39,346 nucleotides of DNA from Caldifarciminota bacterium (GTDB lineage: Bacteria; Hydrothermota; Hydrothermia; WGAB01), in assembly GCA_015490555.1 (NCBI GenBank), contig WFXO01000016.1, positions 1-39,346 of the forward strand, in the 5' to 3' direction. Below, piece by piece: positions 18,283-26,485 of the stretch (the stretch's first letter is position 1; each line of letters starts with the position of its first letter). The position numbers and the translations under genes were made by a program. The notes beneath the pieces are model-generated. The model did no database searches. It was given only the letters and a program-made list of their open reading frames with translations, and had not been told where the DNA came from.

Positions 18283-19608
18283 CTATTCCTTGCCCAGGAG
18301 TTTACGGATGTAAGGAATGAGGTTGGATTGGGGGAGCGTGGCTTGCTGGCCGGTCGGCATATGGCGAACGGTGGCAGACTGCGATTGGGCTTCGTCAGAC
18401 CCGATGAGGATTACCACCGGAATCCCACGGTCTTTCGCATATCCCAATTGGCCGCGGAGGTTCTTCTTGCCGGTGTAGAAGTCCGTGTTGAAGCCCGATT
18501 TCCGAAGCGTCTGGGTGATGTGGAGATACAGGGGGGTGAGTTCAGGATCGAACCGGACGACCAGAACCTCCGTTCGGGTCTCCGTTTGGATCGGCCAGGC
18601 ATCGAGTTCATCCATCACCGTGACCAACCGGTCCAGCCCGATGGATGTTCCGGTTGCAGGGATATCTTGGCCAGTAAAGATTCCAATGAGGCGATCGTAA
18701 CGACCGCCGCCCATGATGCTGCCGATCTTTGGTTGTTCCATGACCGTTTCAAAGACCGGGCCCGTGTAGTAATCCAGCCCCCGCACCAGACTCAGGTCCA
18801 GTTCATAGACGCCTGTGGGAACCTCTAACAGGTCCAAATATTCAAAGACCTGGCGCAGTTCCTGAAGGCCTTCTAAAGCGGCTTCAGAGGTTCCCAAGAC
18901 CTTTTCCGCCGCAGCGAAGACGGACTCATCAGAACCCCGAAGGGTCATGATATCGAGGATCCGCTCGATCACTGCCTTGTCAATCTGGCGTTGTTCCAAC
19001 TCTTTGCGGACCCCTTCAACACCGATCTTGTCGAGTTTGTCGATCGCACGAGCGATGTCCAACTCCTGTTCAATGGGGGCCCCGGCGACCTCGATCATGC
19101 CCCGAATCACTTTGCGGTTGTTGATCTTGATCTTGAATCCCTGGAGTCCCAGTTCGGTCAACGCGGCGTAAACAACCGCAATGATCTCCGCATCCGCAAG
19201 CATATCGGAAGAGCCGACGATGTCGACATCGCACTGTACAAACTCACGGAACCGTCCCTTTTGGGGTTTTTCTGCGCGCCAGACGGGTTGAATCTGGTAC
19301 CGCTTGAAGGGCTTGGGCAGGTGCGGATACATGGCTACGACACGGGCCAGGGGGACGGTCAGGTCATAGCGGAGTCCCAATTCCCGCCCCCCACGATCCT
19401 GAAACCGATAGATCAAGCGTTCTCCTTCTTCTCCATACTTCCCCGAAAGGGTCTCCCAGCGTTCGATCGCAGGGGTCTCCAGGGGATCGAATCCAAACCG
19501 CTCAAAGACTTTCCGGATCGTATCCACCAGGTAGGCACGTTTGACCATCTGAGACGGCAAAAAGTCTCGGGTGCCTTTGAGAATTGCTGGTTTCACCTTG
19601 GGTGCCAT
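18283..19608 (-). CDS. hisS: Histidyl-tRNA synthetase, archaeal/eukaryotic-like type
   Basis: GTRDFLPSQMVKR, LRYDLTVPLARVVAM, GRFREFVQCDVDIVGS, IDKLDKIGVEGVRKEL, LVRGLDYYTGPVFE, GGGRYDRLIG. Confidence 0.93.
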   Translation of the reverse strand: MAPKVKPAILKGTRDFLPSQMVKRAYLVDTIRKVFERFGFDPLETPAIERWETLSGKYGEEGERLIYRFQDRGGRELGLRYDLTVPLARVVAMYPHLPKPFKRYQIQPVWRAEKPQKGRFREFVQCDVDIVGSSDMLADAEIIAVVYAALTELGLQGFKIKINNRKVIRGMIEVAGAPIEQELDIARAIDKLDKIGVEGVRKELEQRQIDKAVIERILDIMTLRGSDESVFAAAEKVLGTSEAALEGLQELRQVFEYLDLLEVPTGVYELDLSLVRGLDYYTGPVFETVMEQPKIGSIMGGGRYDRLIGIFTGQDIPATGTSIGLDRLVTVMDELDAWPIQTETRTEVLVVRFDPELTPLYLHITQTLRKSGFNTDFYTGKKNLRGQLGYAKDRGIPVVILIGSDEAQSQSATVRHMPTGQQATLPQSNLIPYIRKLLGKE

Positions 19609-19640
19609 GAAGTGCCTCCTTTGGCTTGAAGTCTCGGCGT

Positions 19641-19669
19641 ATTATAGATTTCGCATCGAAGGAGGTCAA
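19641..19669 (-). promoter_or_regulatory. Sigma70-type promoter of hisS-hutH
   Basis: Minus strand TTGACC (19669-19664) - 17 bp - TATAAT (19646-19641); about 26-nt leader with AAAGGAGG SD before ATG 19608. Confidence 0.75.
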
Positions 19670-19760
19670 GGAAACACATTGGCTCCTTGGGAACGATAGG
19701 AGGATCAGATCCTCCCTGCGAAGAATTTACCCGGAAAGGCAGAAGTCAAAACGGCGCACC

Positions 19761-19790
19761 CTGCAGGAGCGGCTTCAGCCGCGACCTGAA
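19761..19790 (+). repeat. REP-like palindromic unit, copy 1 (GCAGGAGCGGCTTCAGCCGCGACCTGAA)
   Basis: Internal dyad GCGGCTTCAGCCGC; related copies at 19955-19980 (inverted) and 20040-20070. Confidence 0.7.
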
Positions 19791-19791
19791 T

Positions 19792-19814
19792 GTCCCCCTT
19801 TGGAAAAGGGGGAC
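19792..19814. repeat. Perfect hairpin GTCCCCCTTT-gga-AAAGGGGGAC inside an intergenic repeat
   Basis: 10-bp perfect arms, followed by TCAGGGGGATTTG, resembling widespread non-coding repeat families. Confidence 0.6.
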
Positions 19815-19858
19815 TCAGGGGGATTTGAAAAACCGGGTCACTCTCCCCAATCCCCTCC

Positions 19859-19950
19859 CTGACCAAGGAGGGTCTATGTGTTGTGGAGGTTCCTGGCCAG
19901 GGAGGGACTGTGTGTTGTGGGGATGGATCCTGACCAGGGTGGGCTGTGAA
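19859..19950 (+). repeat. Three tandem imperfect repeats, period about 34-37 bp
   Basis: CTGACCAAGGAGGGTCTATGTGTTGTGGAGGTTC / CTGGCCAGGGAGGGACTGTGTGTTGTGGGGATGGATC / CTGACCAGGGTGGGCTGTGAA. Confidence 0.65.
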
Positions 19951-19954
19951 TTCA

Positions 19955-19980
19955 TGAATCGCCGCTGAAGCGGCTCCTAC
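19955..19980 (-). repeat. REP-like palindromic unit, copy 2 (inverted)
   Basis: Reverse complement reads GTAGGAGCCGCTTCAGCGGCGATTCA. Confidence 0.7.
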
Positions 19981-20039
19981 AAAAAGATTCTACAAGAAAA
20001 CAGGGAAGGAAAGTTCCCACCAGGCAAACAAAGAGCGAG

Positions 20040-20070
20040 GTAGGAGCGGCTTTTGCTGCGACCTGAACTC
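20040..20070 (+). repeat. REP-like unit, copy 3 (degenerate dyad)
   Basis: GTAGGAGCGGCTTTTGCTGCGACCTGAACTC; same GTAGGAGCGGCTT start and GCGACCTGAA end as copy 1. Confidence 0.7.
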
Positions 20071-20180
20071 AGACAGATTTTTTCTCGAGGCAGCAGGGAA
20101 AAGCCAGGATATGTGAGACGTTGGGTCTGATGTCGGTGTAAAATTTCGGGGGTTCCTTTACGCCCAGAGGTGATAGACCG

Positions 20181-20936
20181 ATGGAATGGTGGGAAAGGTT
20201 TTTTACGGGGCTCTGGATCGAGGTCCAGAAGAGCCAATGGTCGGAGGAAACCACCCGGAAGCAGGTGGACTTCCTGATGGAGGTCTTAAGACTTCGGCCC
20301 GGCATGGAAATCCTGGATGTTCCCTGTGGGACCGGTCGGCACTCCATTGAACTGGCTCGAAGAGGGCTCCAGATGACCGCTGTCGATTTCTCAGAGGAAC
20401 TCATCCAGGAGGGGAAAACACGGGCCCGCCAGGAAAATCTTCCCATTGAGTGGCATGTCCGGGATATGCGAGATTTGCCTTGGTCTCAGCGGTTTGATGC
20501 CGCCTTCTGTTTCTGGGGGAGTTTTGGGTTTTTTGAAGAAGCGGGCAATCTCGACTTCCTGAAGGCGGTGTCCCAGGCCCTGAAGCCAGGCGGCCGATTC
20601 TTTATGGACATCCATACTGTAGAAACCCTCTTGCCCCGTCTTCTTGAGCGTTGGTGGTCAAAAAGCGGGGATGTGTACGTCCTCCAGGCCATGGAGTACA
20701 ATCCGGAAACCGGCCGTGTCCATACTCAGTGGACATTAATCAAAGGGTCTCAGGTTGAGGTCAAAGAGAGTGCCATCCGGATTTACACCTATCGCGAGAT
20801 TTTGGAGATGCTGCGGAAGGCCGGCTTTGAGTCGTGGGAGGCCTACGGCTCCATAGATCGGACGCCGTTTCGACTGGGGGCGACCAGGCTTTACCTCGTT
20901 GCCACCAAGTCCTCCTCGGGTTCGTCCTCCCCTTGA
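20181..20936 (+). CDS. Class I SAM-dependent methyltransferase
   Basis: MEILDVPCGTGRHSIELARRGLQMTAVDFSEELI motif I/II; FWGSFGFFEE; PGGRFFMDI. Confidence 0.85.
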   Translation: MEWWERFFTGLWIEVQKSQWSEETTRKQVDFLMEVLRLRPGMEILDVPCGTGRHSIELARRGLQMTAVDFSEELIQEGKTRARQENLPIEWHVRDMRDLPWSQRFDAAFCFWGSFGFFEEAGNLDFLKAVSQALKPGGRFFMDIHTVETLLPRLLERWWSKSGDVYVLQAMEYNPETGRVHTQWTLIKGSQVEVKESAIRIYTYREILEMLRKAGFESWEAYGSIDRTPFRLGATRLYLVATKSSSGSSSP

Positions 20937-22048
20937 TGGAGGATCCGTTGGATCTCTTTTTGGACTTGCGGATCCTGTTCCCGCCGAAGGGCCTTTTCTA
21001 ATATGGGTCTGGCGAGATGCCCCAGGACCTTCGCCAGGGCCCAGGCCGCGTGAGCCCGCACCACCGGACTTGGATCTTCGGTAAGAAGGCGCTGGATCTG
21101 ATCTCTATACCGAGCGTCTTTCCGGTTGCCAATGGCCACGAGGAAGTTTCGGATGAGTCCCTCGCGCTTTGCACGTTTGATCGCGGTCCCCTGGAAGAAA
21201 GCCCGAAAGGTCTCAGCATCTGCTTCGAGGATCTTCTCTGGCACTGGCAACGAGATCTCTCTTCCTACTTCGAGCGCCGTTCGATTCCAGGGGCAGACTT
21301 CTTGACAGATGTCGCAGCCAAAGACCCAGGTTCCTATCGGTTCCCGGAGTTCCCGGGGGATTATGCCCCGGTATTCAATGGTGAGGTAGGAGATGCACCG
21401 GGTGGCGTCGAGGACCCAGGGGGCAACCAGAGCGCCGGTTGGACAAGCCTCTATACAACGGGTGCAGGTTCCGCAGTGGTCGGTGGTCACCGGAGGGTCC
21501 AGGTCCAAATCCACGCTCAGAATCAACAGGCCCAGGACAAAATAGGACCCTTTTTTCCATGCGATCAAGTTTGTATTCTTGCCGATCCATCCCAGTCCGG
21601 CGAGCATGGCGAAGTCGCGCTCTAATACCGGGCCTGTGTCCACATAAATCCTGGCTTGGACGTCCGGCAGATGTTCTTGCACCACTCGGAGCAGTTTTCG
21701 TAGTTTTTTCCGGAGGGTGTTGTGGTAGTCGCGGCGTTGAGCGTATCGAGCAAAGAAATACCCGTCTGTTTCAAATCGCTGTGGGCTTCCATAGGCCTGG
21801 CCGACCACGACGACGGATTTGCCCCATGGGAGCCAGGTTTCCGGATGGACTCGTTTCTCGGGCTCCCGGGCCAGGTAGCCCATGTCGCCGTGGTAACCCT
21901 TTTCCAGCCACTTTTGAAACGCGGAGGCATGAGGAGGTGGTTGCCATCGGGCAACCCCAAAAAGGTCGATCCCTAAACGATGGGCTTCTTCCCGAAGGAG
22001 GCGTTTGAGGGCATCCCGCTGAGGTTTAGAGACCGATGTACTGGGCAT
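20891..22048 (-). CDS. queG: Epoxyqueuosine reductase QueG with C-terminal HEAT-like repeats
   Basis: Two 4Fe-4S clusters: CGTCTRCIEACPTGALVAPWVLDATRCISYLTIEYRGIIP and FGCDICQEVCPWN; ARIYVDTGPVLERDFAMLAGLGWIGKNTNLI. Confidence 0.93.
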   Translation of the reverse strand: MPSTSVSKPQRDALKRLLREEAHRLGIDLFGVARWQPPPHASAFQKWLEKGYHGDMGYLAREPEKRVHPETWLPWGKSVVVVGQAYGSPQRFETDGYFFARYAQRRDYHNTLRKKLRKLLRVVQEHLPDVQARIYVDTGPVLERDFAMLAGLGWIGKNTNLIAWKKGSYFVLGLLILSVDLDLDPPVTTDHCGTCTRCIEACPTGALVAPWVLDATRCISYLTIEYRGIIPRELREPIGTWVFGCDICQEVCPWNRTALEVGREISLPVPEKILEADAETFRAFFQGTAIKRAKREGLIRNFLVAIGNRKDARYRDQIQRLLTEDPSPVVRAHAAWALAKVLGHLARPILEKALRREQDPQVQKEIQRILHQGEDEPEEDLVATR

Positions 22049-23042
22049 AGAGGGCTCTGGCCCGTTCGACTGTGATCCCGGGGGCTTTGATCAAGGCTCG
22101 GCCATCCCGGAAGAGGGTGATCTCGACCACGCCGTCCCGGATCTTCAAAATGCCTCCCATTTCTTTGAGTTGAACACGGTTCCCCAATTGTTTTCGGATC
22201 TTCTGGAAGTCTAACCGAAGGCCCCTCCGGGGCGGTAAGATCTGGGCGGTGTCCTGGCCACAGAGGACCTCTGCATATCGGAACGCCCGTCCTTCTAAAT
22301 ATTCAAAGTCGTGATGGACACAGGTGGGACAATTCGGATTTCGTTGGACCCGTACTTTGTGGATGGCCCAGGTGGCCAGGTCGAGGGCATACAGGAATCC
22401 GGATGGCTTCCTGGCTTCGGTAATGGCATCGAATACCCATTCGGCCTGGAGTGCGGCCACCACGGTGGTGATCATGGGGGTCACCCCGACCGCCCAGCAA
22501 CTCTCTGTTTGGCTGGGGGGCTTGGGGAGCAAGCAACGGAGGCACGGCCCTTCTCCTGGAACGATTGGCATCACAATCCCTTCCCGGCGGATTGCGCCTC
22601 CGTAGACCCAAGGCGTCCCTGTTTTTACCGCATAGTCATTGATCAAAAAACGGGTTTCCAGGTTGTCTGTCCCATCCACAATAAAGTCCAGGTCGCTCAA
22701 GAGGTCCTCCACGGTCTCCGGGTTGAGATCCTGGGTTCGAGGGTCGACCTCGGTTTCTGGTGAAAGGGTCTGGATCCGTTGAGCCGCAGCCGTCGCCTTG
22801 GGTTTTCCAAGATCTTCCAGGGTAAACAGGTGTTGTCGTTGGAGGTTCGAGAGGTCCACGAGATCGCGGTCAATGATTCGCAGGAACCCGACGCCAGCGC
22901 GAGCTAGGAGTTCCAGGGCTGCACTCCCCAGGGCTCCCACGCCGACGATCCCGACCCTTGCCCTGGCCAGGGACGCTTGGCCTTGAGAGCCAATCAGGGG
23001 GATTTGCCGGCTAAATCGATCCATCGGGGTCGATCGGCTCAC
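22026..23042 (-). CDS. ThiF/MoeB/HesA-family E1-like adenylyltransferase
   Basis: RVGIVGVGALGSAALELLARAGVGFLRIIDRDLVDLSNLQRQHLF, DFIVDGTDNLETRFLINDYAV, CLRCLL and CPTCVH zinc-binding pairs. Confidence 0.88.
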   Translation of the reverse strand: MSRSTPMDRFSRQIPLIGSQGQASLARARVGIVGVGALGSAALELLARAGVGFLRIIDRDLVDLSNLQRQHLFTLEDLGKPKATAAAQRIQTLSPETEVDPRTQDLNPETVEDLLSDLDFIVDGTDNLETRFLINDYAVKTGTPWVYGGAIRREGIVMPIVPGEGPCLRCLLPKPPSQTESCWAVGVTPMITTVVAALQAEWVFDAITEARKPSGFLYALDLATWAIHKVRVQRNPNCPTCVHHDFEYLEGRAFRYAEVLCGQDTAQILPPRRGLRLDFQKIRKQLGNRVQLKEMGGILKIRDGVVEITLFRDGRALIKAPGITVERARALYAQYIGL

Positions 23043-23482
23043 TCACAAGATTCCAGGTCCTGGATGAGTCCAATGCGATAGGCATGGCGTCCCCCATCGA
23101 ACCCCGTCCGGAGGAAGAGGTCGACCAGTTGTTGGGCCTTTTCGGGTTCGATGAAGCCGCCAGGCAAACATAGAATATTGGCGTTGTTGTGGCGACGCGC
23201 GAGTTCTACGAGTTCGGGGGTCGTTGCCAGGGCCGCCCGGATTCCCGGGATCTTGTTGGCGGCGATCGACATCCCGATGCCCGTGTAGCAGATCAGCACG
23301 CCATACTCCGCCTCCCCGGATTTCACCTTCTCCGCAACAGCCTTTGCGTATAGCGGATAGTGCGTGGATTCCCCCGAGTCGGTTCCGACATCCAGAACCT
23401 CGATCCCCTGGCCAGAGAGATAGGCCTTCAGGGCCTCTTTGAGCCGATACCCGCGATGATCCGCTCCAATAGCAACCTTCAT
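23039..23482 (-). CDS. rpiB: Ribose-5-phosphate isomerase B (RpiB/LacAB family)
   Basis: MKVAIGADHRGYRLKEALKAYL, DYP-like THYPLYA, LICYTGIGMSIAANKIPGIRAAL, RRHNNANILCLPGGFI. Confidence 0.92.
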   Translation of the reverse strand: MKVAIGADHRGYRLKEALKAYLSGQGIEVLDVGTDSGESTHYPLYAKAVAEKVKSGEAEYGVLICYTGIGMSIAANKIPGIRAALATTPELVELARRHNNANILCLPGGFIEPEKAQQLVDLFLRTGFDGGRHAYRIGLIQDLESCE

Positions 23483-24315
23483 GCTTTTTGCTCCATCGGG
23501 ACCACCAGGATGTGGGTGGGTAGATGGTGGAGGACCGCCTCTGTGACGGTCCCGAAGAACAGTTGTTCCAGAACCCCGGGCTTCCGTAATGTCATGATCA
23601 AGACACCGATGTCATGTTCTTCCACGGCACGCACGATCCCAGACTTTGGGGAATCTTGTTCCACGATGACTTCATCCAGAACCGTTTGTCTGCGGATTTC
23701 CTTGAGGAACGCTTCAATTTCCTGGCGCTGCATCGCTTCAAACTGTTGGTCAACCTCTTCTAAGGAGTCTGCAAGGTTTAGAGAAGCAATGAAGTCTCGG
23801 CCTGGGACCGAATAGAATCGCAGCCCGAGCACTCGGCCCCCAAAGGCTTCCTTGAGATTTCGGGCCCAATCGAGAGCCAATTGGTCCCGAGGCTTCAACG
23901 CTAAGGGAACCCCAATGTTCTCTCCCGGGAACGGCTTTTCTGGATGGATGACCCATACGGGTTTGGGACTGCTCCGGATGACCTTCATGTGGCGTGTATC
24001 CGGGATGCCGAAGAACACCAGGATGTCGGCCTCGTATGCTTCTAACGCAATCAACACACGCTCCCGTAGGTCACCAACTTCGACCGCAATCTCCGCCCCT
24101 GGGGGCAAATGTACTTCGAATCGCTTCCTGGTTTCCTCGATCACCTGTTTTAAGTCCAGTGACAGGATCTTCTGGAGGTTTTCGTGCAAGACAATGAGGA
24201 AAGTCACCTCGGCTTGCCAAGCCTTCTGGAGGATCTTGACCGCCTCGAACCCGAGGTCTTTTTGGAACTCTCGGTCCAACACCACCAAAAGACGGTGGAC
24301 TGGTTTGCCTTTCAT
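23479..24315 (-). CDS. Universal stress protein (two-domain UspA-like)
   Basis: KPVHRLLVVLDREFQKDLGFEAVKILQ... and C-terminal DIGVLIMTLRKPGVLEQLFFGTVTEAVLHHLPTHILVVP. SD AAAGGAGG before ATG 24315; the longer ORF starts at 24363. Confidence 0.75.
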   Translation of the reverse strand: MKGKPVHRLLVVLDREFQKDLGFEAVKILQKAWQAEVTFLIVLHENLQKILSLDLKQVIEETRKRFEVHLPPGAEIAVEVGDLRERVLIALEAYEADILVFFGIPDTRHMKVIRSSPKPVWVIHPEKPFPGENIGVPLALKPRDQLALDWARNLKEAFGGRVLGLRFYSVPGRDFIASLNLADSLEEVDQQFEAMQRQEIEAFLKEIRRQTVLDEVIVEQDSPKSGIVRAVEEHDIGVLIMTLRKPGVLEQLFFGTVTEAVLHHLPTHILVVPMEQKA

Positions 24316-24363
24316 CACGCCTCCTTTGTGCTTTGTAGGGATCCTTGGCCCCTTGACCTCCAA

Positions 24364-24392
24364 ATTTTACCCGTGATGGCGAAGTCCTGCAA
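24364..24392 (-). promoter_or_regulatory. Promoter of the uspA-rpiB-thiF-queG operon
   Basis: Minus strand TTGCAG (24392-24387) - 17 bp - TAAAAT (24369-24364). Confidence 0.6.
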
Positions 24393-24418
24393 CTTTTCTG
24401 TCGTCTCACCCCACGCCC

Positions 24419-24424
24419 TATAAT
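24419..24424 (+). promoter_or_regulatory. -10 element (TATAAT) of the phoB-like gene, predicted leaderless
   Basis: TATAAT-7 nt-ATG (24432). Confidence 0.6.
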
Positions 24425-24431
24425 TCAAGGG

Positions 24432-25115
24432 ATGGCGGAATGGGTGTACATCGTGGACGACGAACCCGATATCCTGGAACTCGTCCAACTCCATTTAGAA
24501 CGCGCGGGCTTCCAAACCCGGACCTTTACCGAAGGATATTCCTTTTTGCATGCCCTCGAAGCACATCCGCCCTCTATTGTGATCCTCGATTTGATGTTGC
24601 CGGACCTGGACGGCCTGGAGATCTGTAAACGGATCCGAACCCATCCTCGCTATCACGACCTGCCGATCATTATGCTTACCGCACGTTCAGATGAGACCGA
24701 CCGGGTGGTCGGCCTGGAATTGGGGGCAGATGACTATGTGGTGAAGCCCTTTTCCCCCAAGGAACTGGTTGCACGCGTCAAGGCGGTTTTAAGACGACAT
24801 CAGAGGACACGGGACGAGACTCGACGGATTCGATTGGGCGACCTCTTAGAGATGGATGTGCAACGTTACGAGGTGTATGTCCGCGGCCAAAAAGTTCATT
24901 TGACGTCCACGGAGTTTCGTATTTTGCGTCTCCTGGCTGAACGACCGGGGTGGGTCTATTCCCGAAGTCAGATCTTAGACGCGGTTTGGGGACACGATAA
25001 AGAGGTGACCGAGCGGACGGTAGACGTCCATATTCGGCATCTCCGGGAAAAACTGGGGGAGGCCGGCAAGTTGATCCGGAATATCCGCGGGGTCGGCTAT
25101 AAGATTGAAGCATGA
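24432..25115 (+). CDS. phoB: OmpR/PhoB-family response regulator
   Basis: VDDEPDILELVQLHL, VILDLMLPDLDGLEICKRIR, MLTARSDETDRVVGLELGADDYVVKPFSPKEL; C-terminal winged helix VHLTSTEFRILRLLAE...VDVHIRHLREKLGEAGKLIRNIRGVGYKIE; next to a PhoR-like kinase and pst genes. Confidence 0.88.
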   Translation: MAEWVYIVDDEPDILELVQLHLERAGFQTRTFTEGYSFLHALEAHPPSIVILDLMLPDLDGLEICKRIRTHPRYHDLPIIMLTARSDETDRVVGLELGADDYVVKPFSPKELVARVKAVLRRHQRTRDETRRIRLGDLLEMDVQRYEVYVRGQKVHLTSTEFRILRLLAERPGWVYSRSQILDAVWGHDKEVTERTVDVHIRHLREKLGEAGKLIRNIRGVGYKIEA

Positions 25116-26485
25116 AGCGTTCGACGTTCATTAAGGCCTGGCTCACCCACCTCTTTGTTGTGCTTCTTGTGGCGATCCCGGGATGGGTCCTGATCCGTTC
25201 CCTTCAACGGACACAGTTGCCAGAGGCGGCCGGGCCATCGGTCCAGTCATTTCTTTGGTGGGTCTTTGGGGCTGTTGGCGTTGCGACACTTTTGGCTTGG
25301 TGGTTGGCAAAAGACATTAAACGGCCCATCCGGGAACTCCTTCGCCTGGTCCAGAACCTCAAACAGGGCCACACTCAGGCTCGCTTACTCTGGCACCGAG
25401 AAGACGAGTTTCAGCCGTTAGTCCAATCCTTCAATGACTTGGCCGCCGAGGTTCACCGACGGACGTCGCTGCTGGAAGAGCGGGCACGGTGGTTTGAGTC
25501 CCTGGTCTCCTCGATGACCGAGGGGATCGCAGTGATCCGGCAAGACGGTAGGATTCTCTTCGCCAACCCTGCGTTTCAGCAAATGCTCCAGGTGGATGCA
25601 TGGGAAGGACGGCCATATTGGGAGGTCATTCGCGTTCCGGGCTTTGAAGAAATCATGACAGCAGCACACCAGGACGAGAACGGGGTCCAACGAGAGATCC
25701 GGGTAGGGGATCGAGTGTATCAGTGCTGGGCCCGCAGAATTCGAAACGCCAACGAAGTCGTTGTGGCCTTCCACGATGTTACAGCCATTCGAGAAACGCA
25801 ACGCATGAAGCGGGACTTCGTGGCCAATGTTTCCCACGAACTCCGGACTCCGTTAACCGCCATTAAGGGTTTTTTAGAGACTTTAGCCGAAGAACAGGGG
25901 ACGCTGAATCCTCGCTATCTGGACATCATTCAGCGCCATACAGATCGCCTGATCCACATCGTAGAAGATCTTCTCACGCTCTCCCGTCTCGAAGACCCTC
26001 GACAAAGCCTTGAATTTGAACCCTTACACCTCCCGGAGATCGTTGCCGATATCGTCGAAGGGGTTCGGCCGCGCTTTGAGGAAAAGGGATTGGCTCTCCA
26101 ACTCCATGTCCACGATGAGATCCCCGCGATCCTGGGGGATCGGGTTCAGATCGAGCAGTTGCTTCTCAATCTCCTGGACAACGCCCTCCGTTACACGGAA
26201 CAGGGAAAAGTGGATGTGATCTTGCGGGCAGAAGACTCCTTTGTGGTGTTAGAGGTGGCAGACACGGGCATTGGGATTCCCAAAGAGCATTTGCCACGGA
26301 TCTTTGAGCGGTTTTATGTTGTGGATAAGGCCCGGTCACGTCGGACCGGCGGGACCGGACTTGGACTTTCGATTGTGAAGCATATTGTTTTGCTACATCG
26401 GGGTCGCATTGAGGTCCAGAGTACTGTCGGCAAAGGGAGTCGGTTCATTGTTCGGTTCCCGTCTGCGCCTTCGCAGCGGTCTTAG
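25112..26485 (+). CDS. phoR: PhoR-like sensor histidine kinase (TM, HAMP/PAS, HisKA, HATPase)
   Basis: KRDFVANVSHELRTPLTAIKGFLETL (H-box), LLNLLDNALRYTEQGKVDV (N-box), VADTGIGIPKEHLPRIFERFYVVDKARSRRTGGTGLGLSIVKHIV. Confidence 0.88.
   Translation: MKRSTFIKAWLTHLFVVLLVAIPGWVLIRSLQRTQLPEAAGPSVQSFLWWVFGAVGVATLLAWWLAKDIKRPIRELLRLVQNLKQGHTQARLLWHREDEFQPLVQSFNDLAAEVHRRTSLLEERARWFESLVSSMTEGIAVIRQDGRILFANPAFQQMLQVDAWEGRPYWEVIRVPGFEEIMTAAHQDENGVQREIRVGDRVYQCWARRIRNANEVVVAFHDVTAIRETQRMKRDFVANVSHELRTPLTAIKGFLETLAEEQGTLNPRYLDIIQRHTDRLIHIVEDLLTLSRLEDPRQSLEFEPLHLPEIVADIVEGVRPRFEEKGLALQLHVHDEIPAILGDRVQIEQLLLNLLDNALRYTEQGKVDVILRAEDSFVVLEVADTGIGIPKEHLPRIFERFYVVDKARSRRTGGTGLGLSIVKHIVLLHRGRIEVQSTVGKGSRFIVRFPSAPSQRS

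Noticed and set aside
19859-19950. Tandem repeats considered as a CRISPR array
   Set aside because: Only three imperfect units directly abutting with no unique spacers, no cas genes.
20090-20180. Riboswitch-like leader before the methyltransferase gene
   Set aside because: Short leader with no recognisable conserved aptamer core.
21017-21625. 202-aa plus-strand ORF opposite queG
   Set aside because: Antisense shadow ORF without domain signal; the queG Fe-S motifs explain the region.
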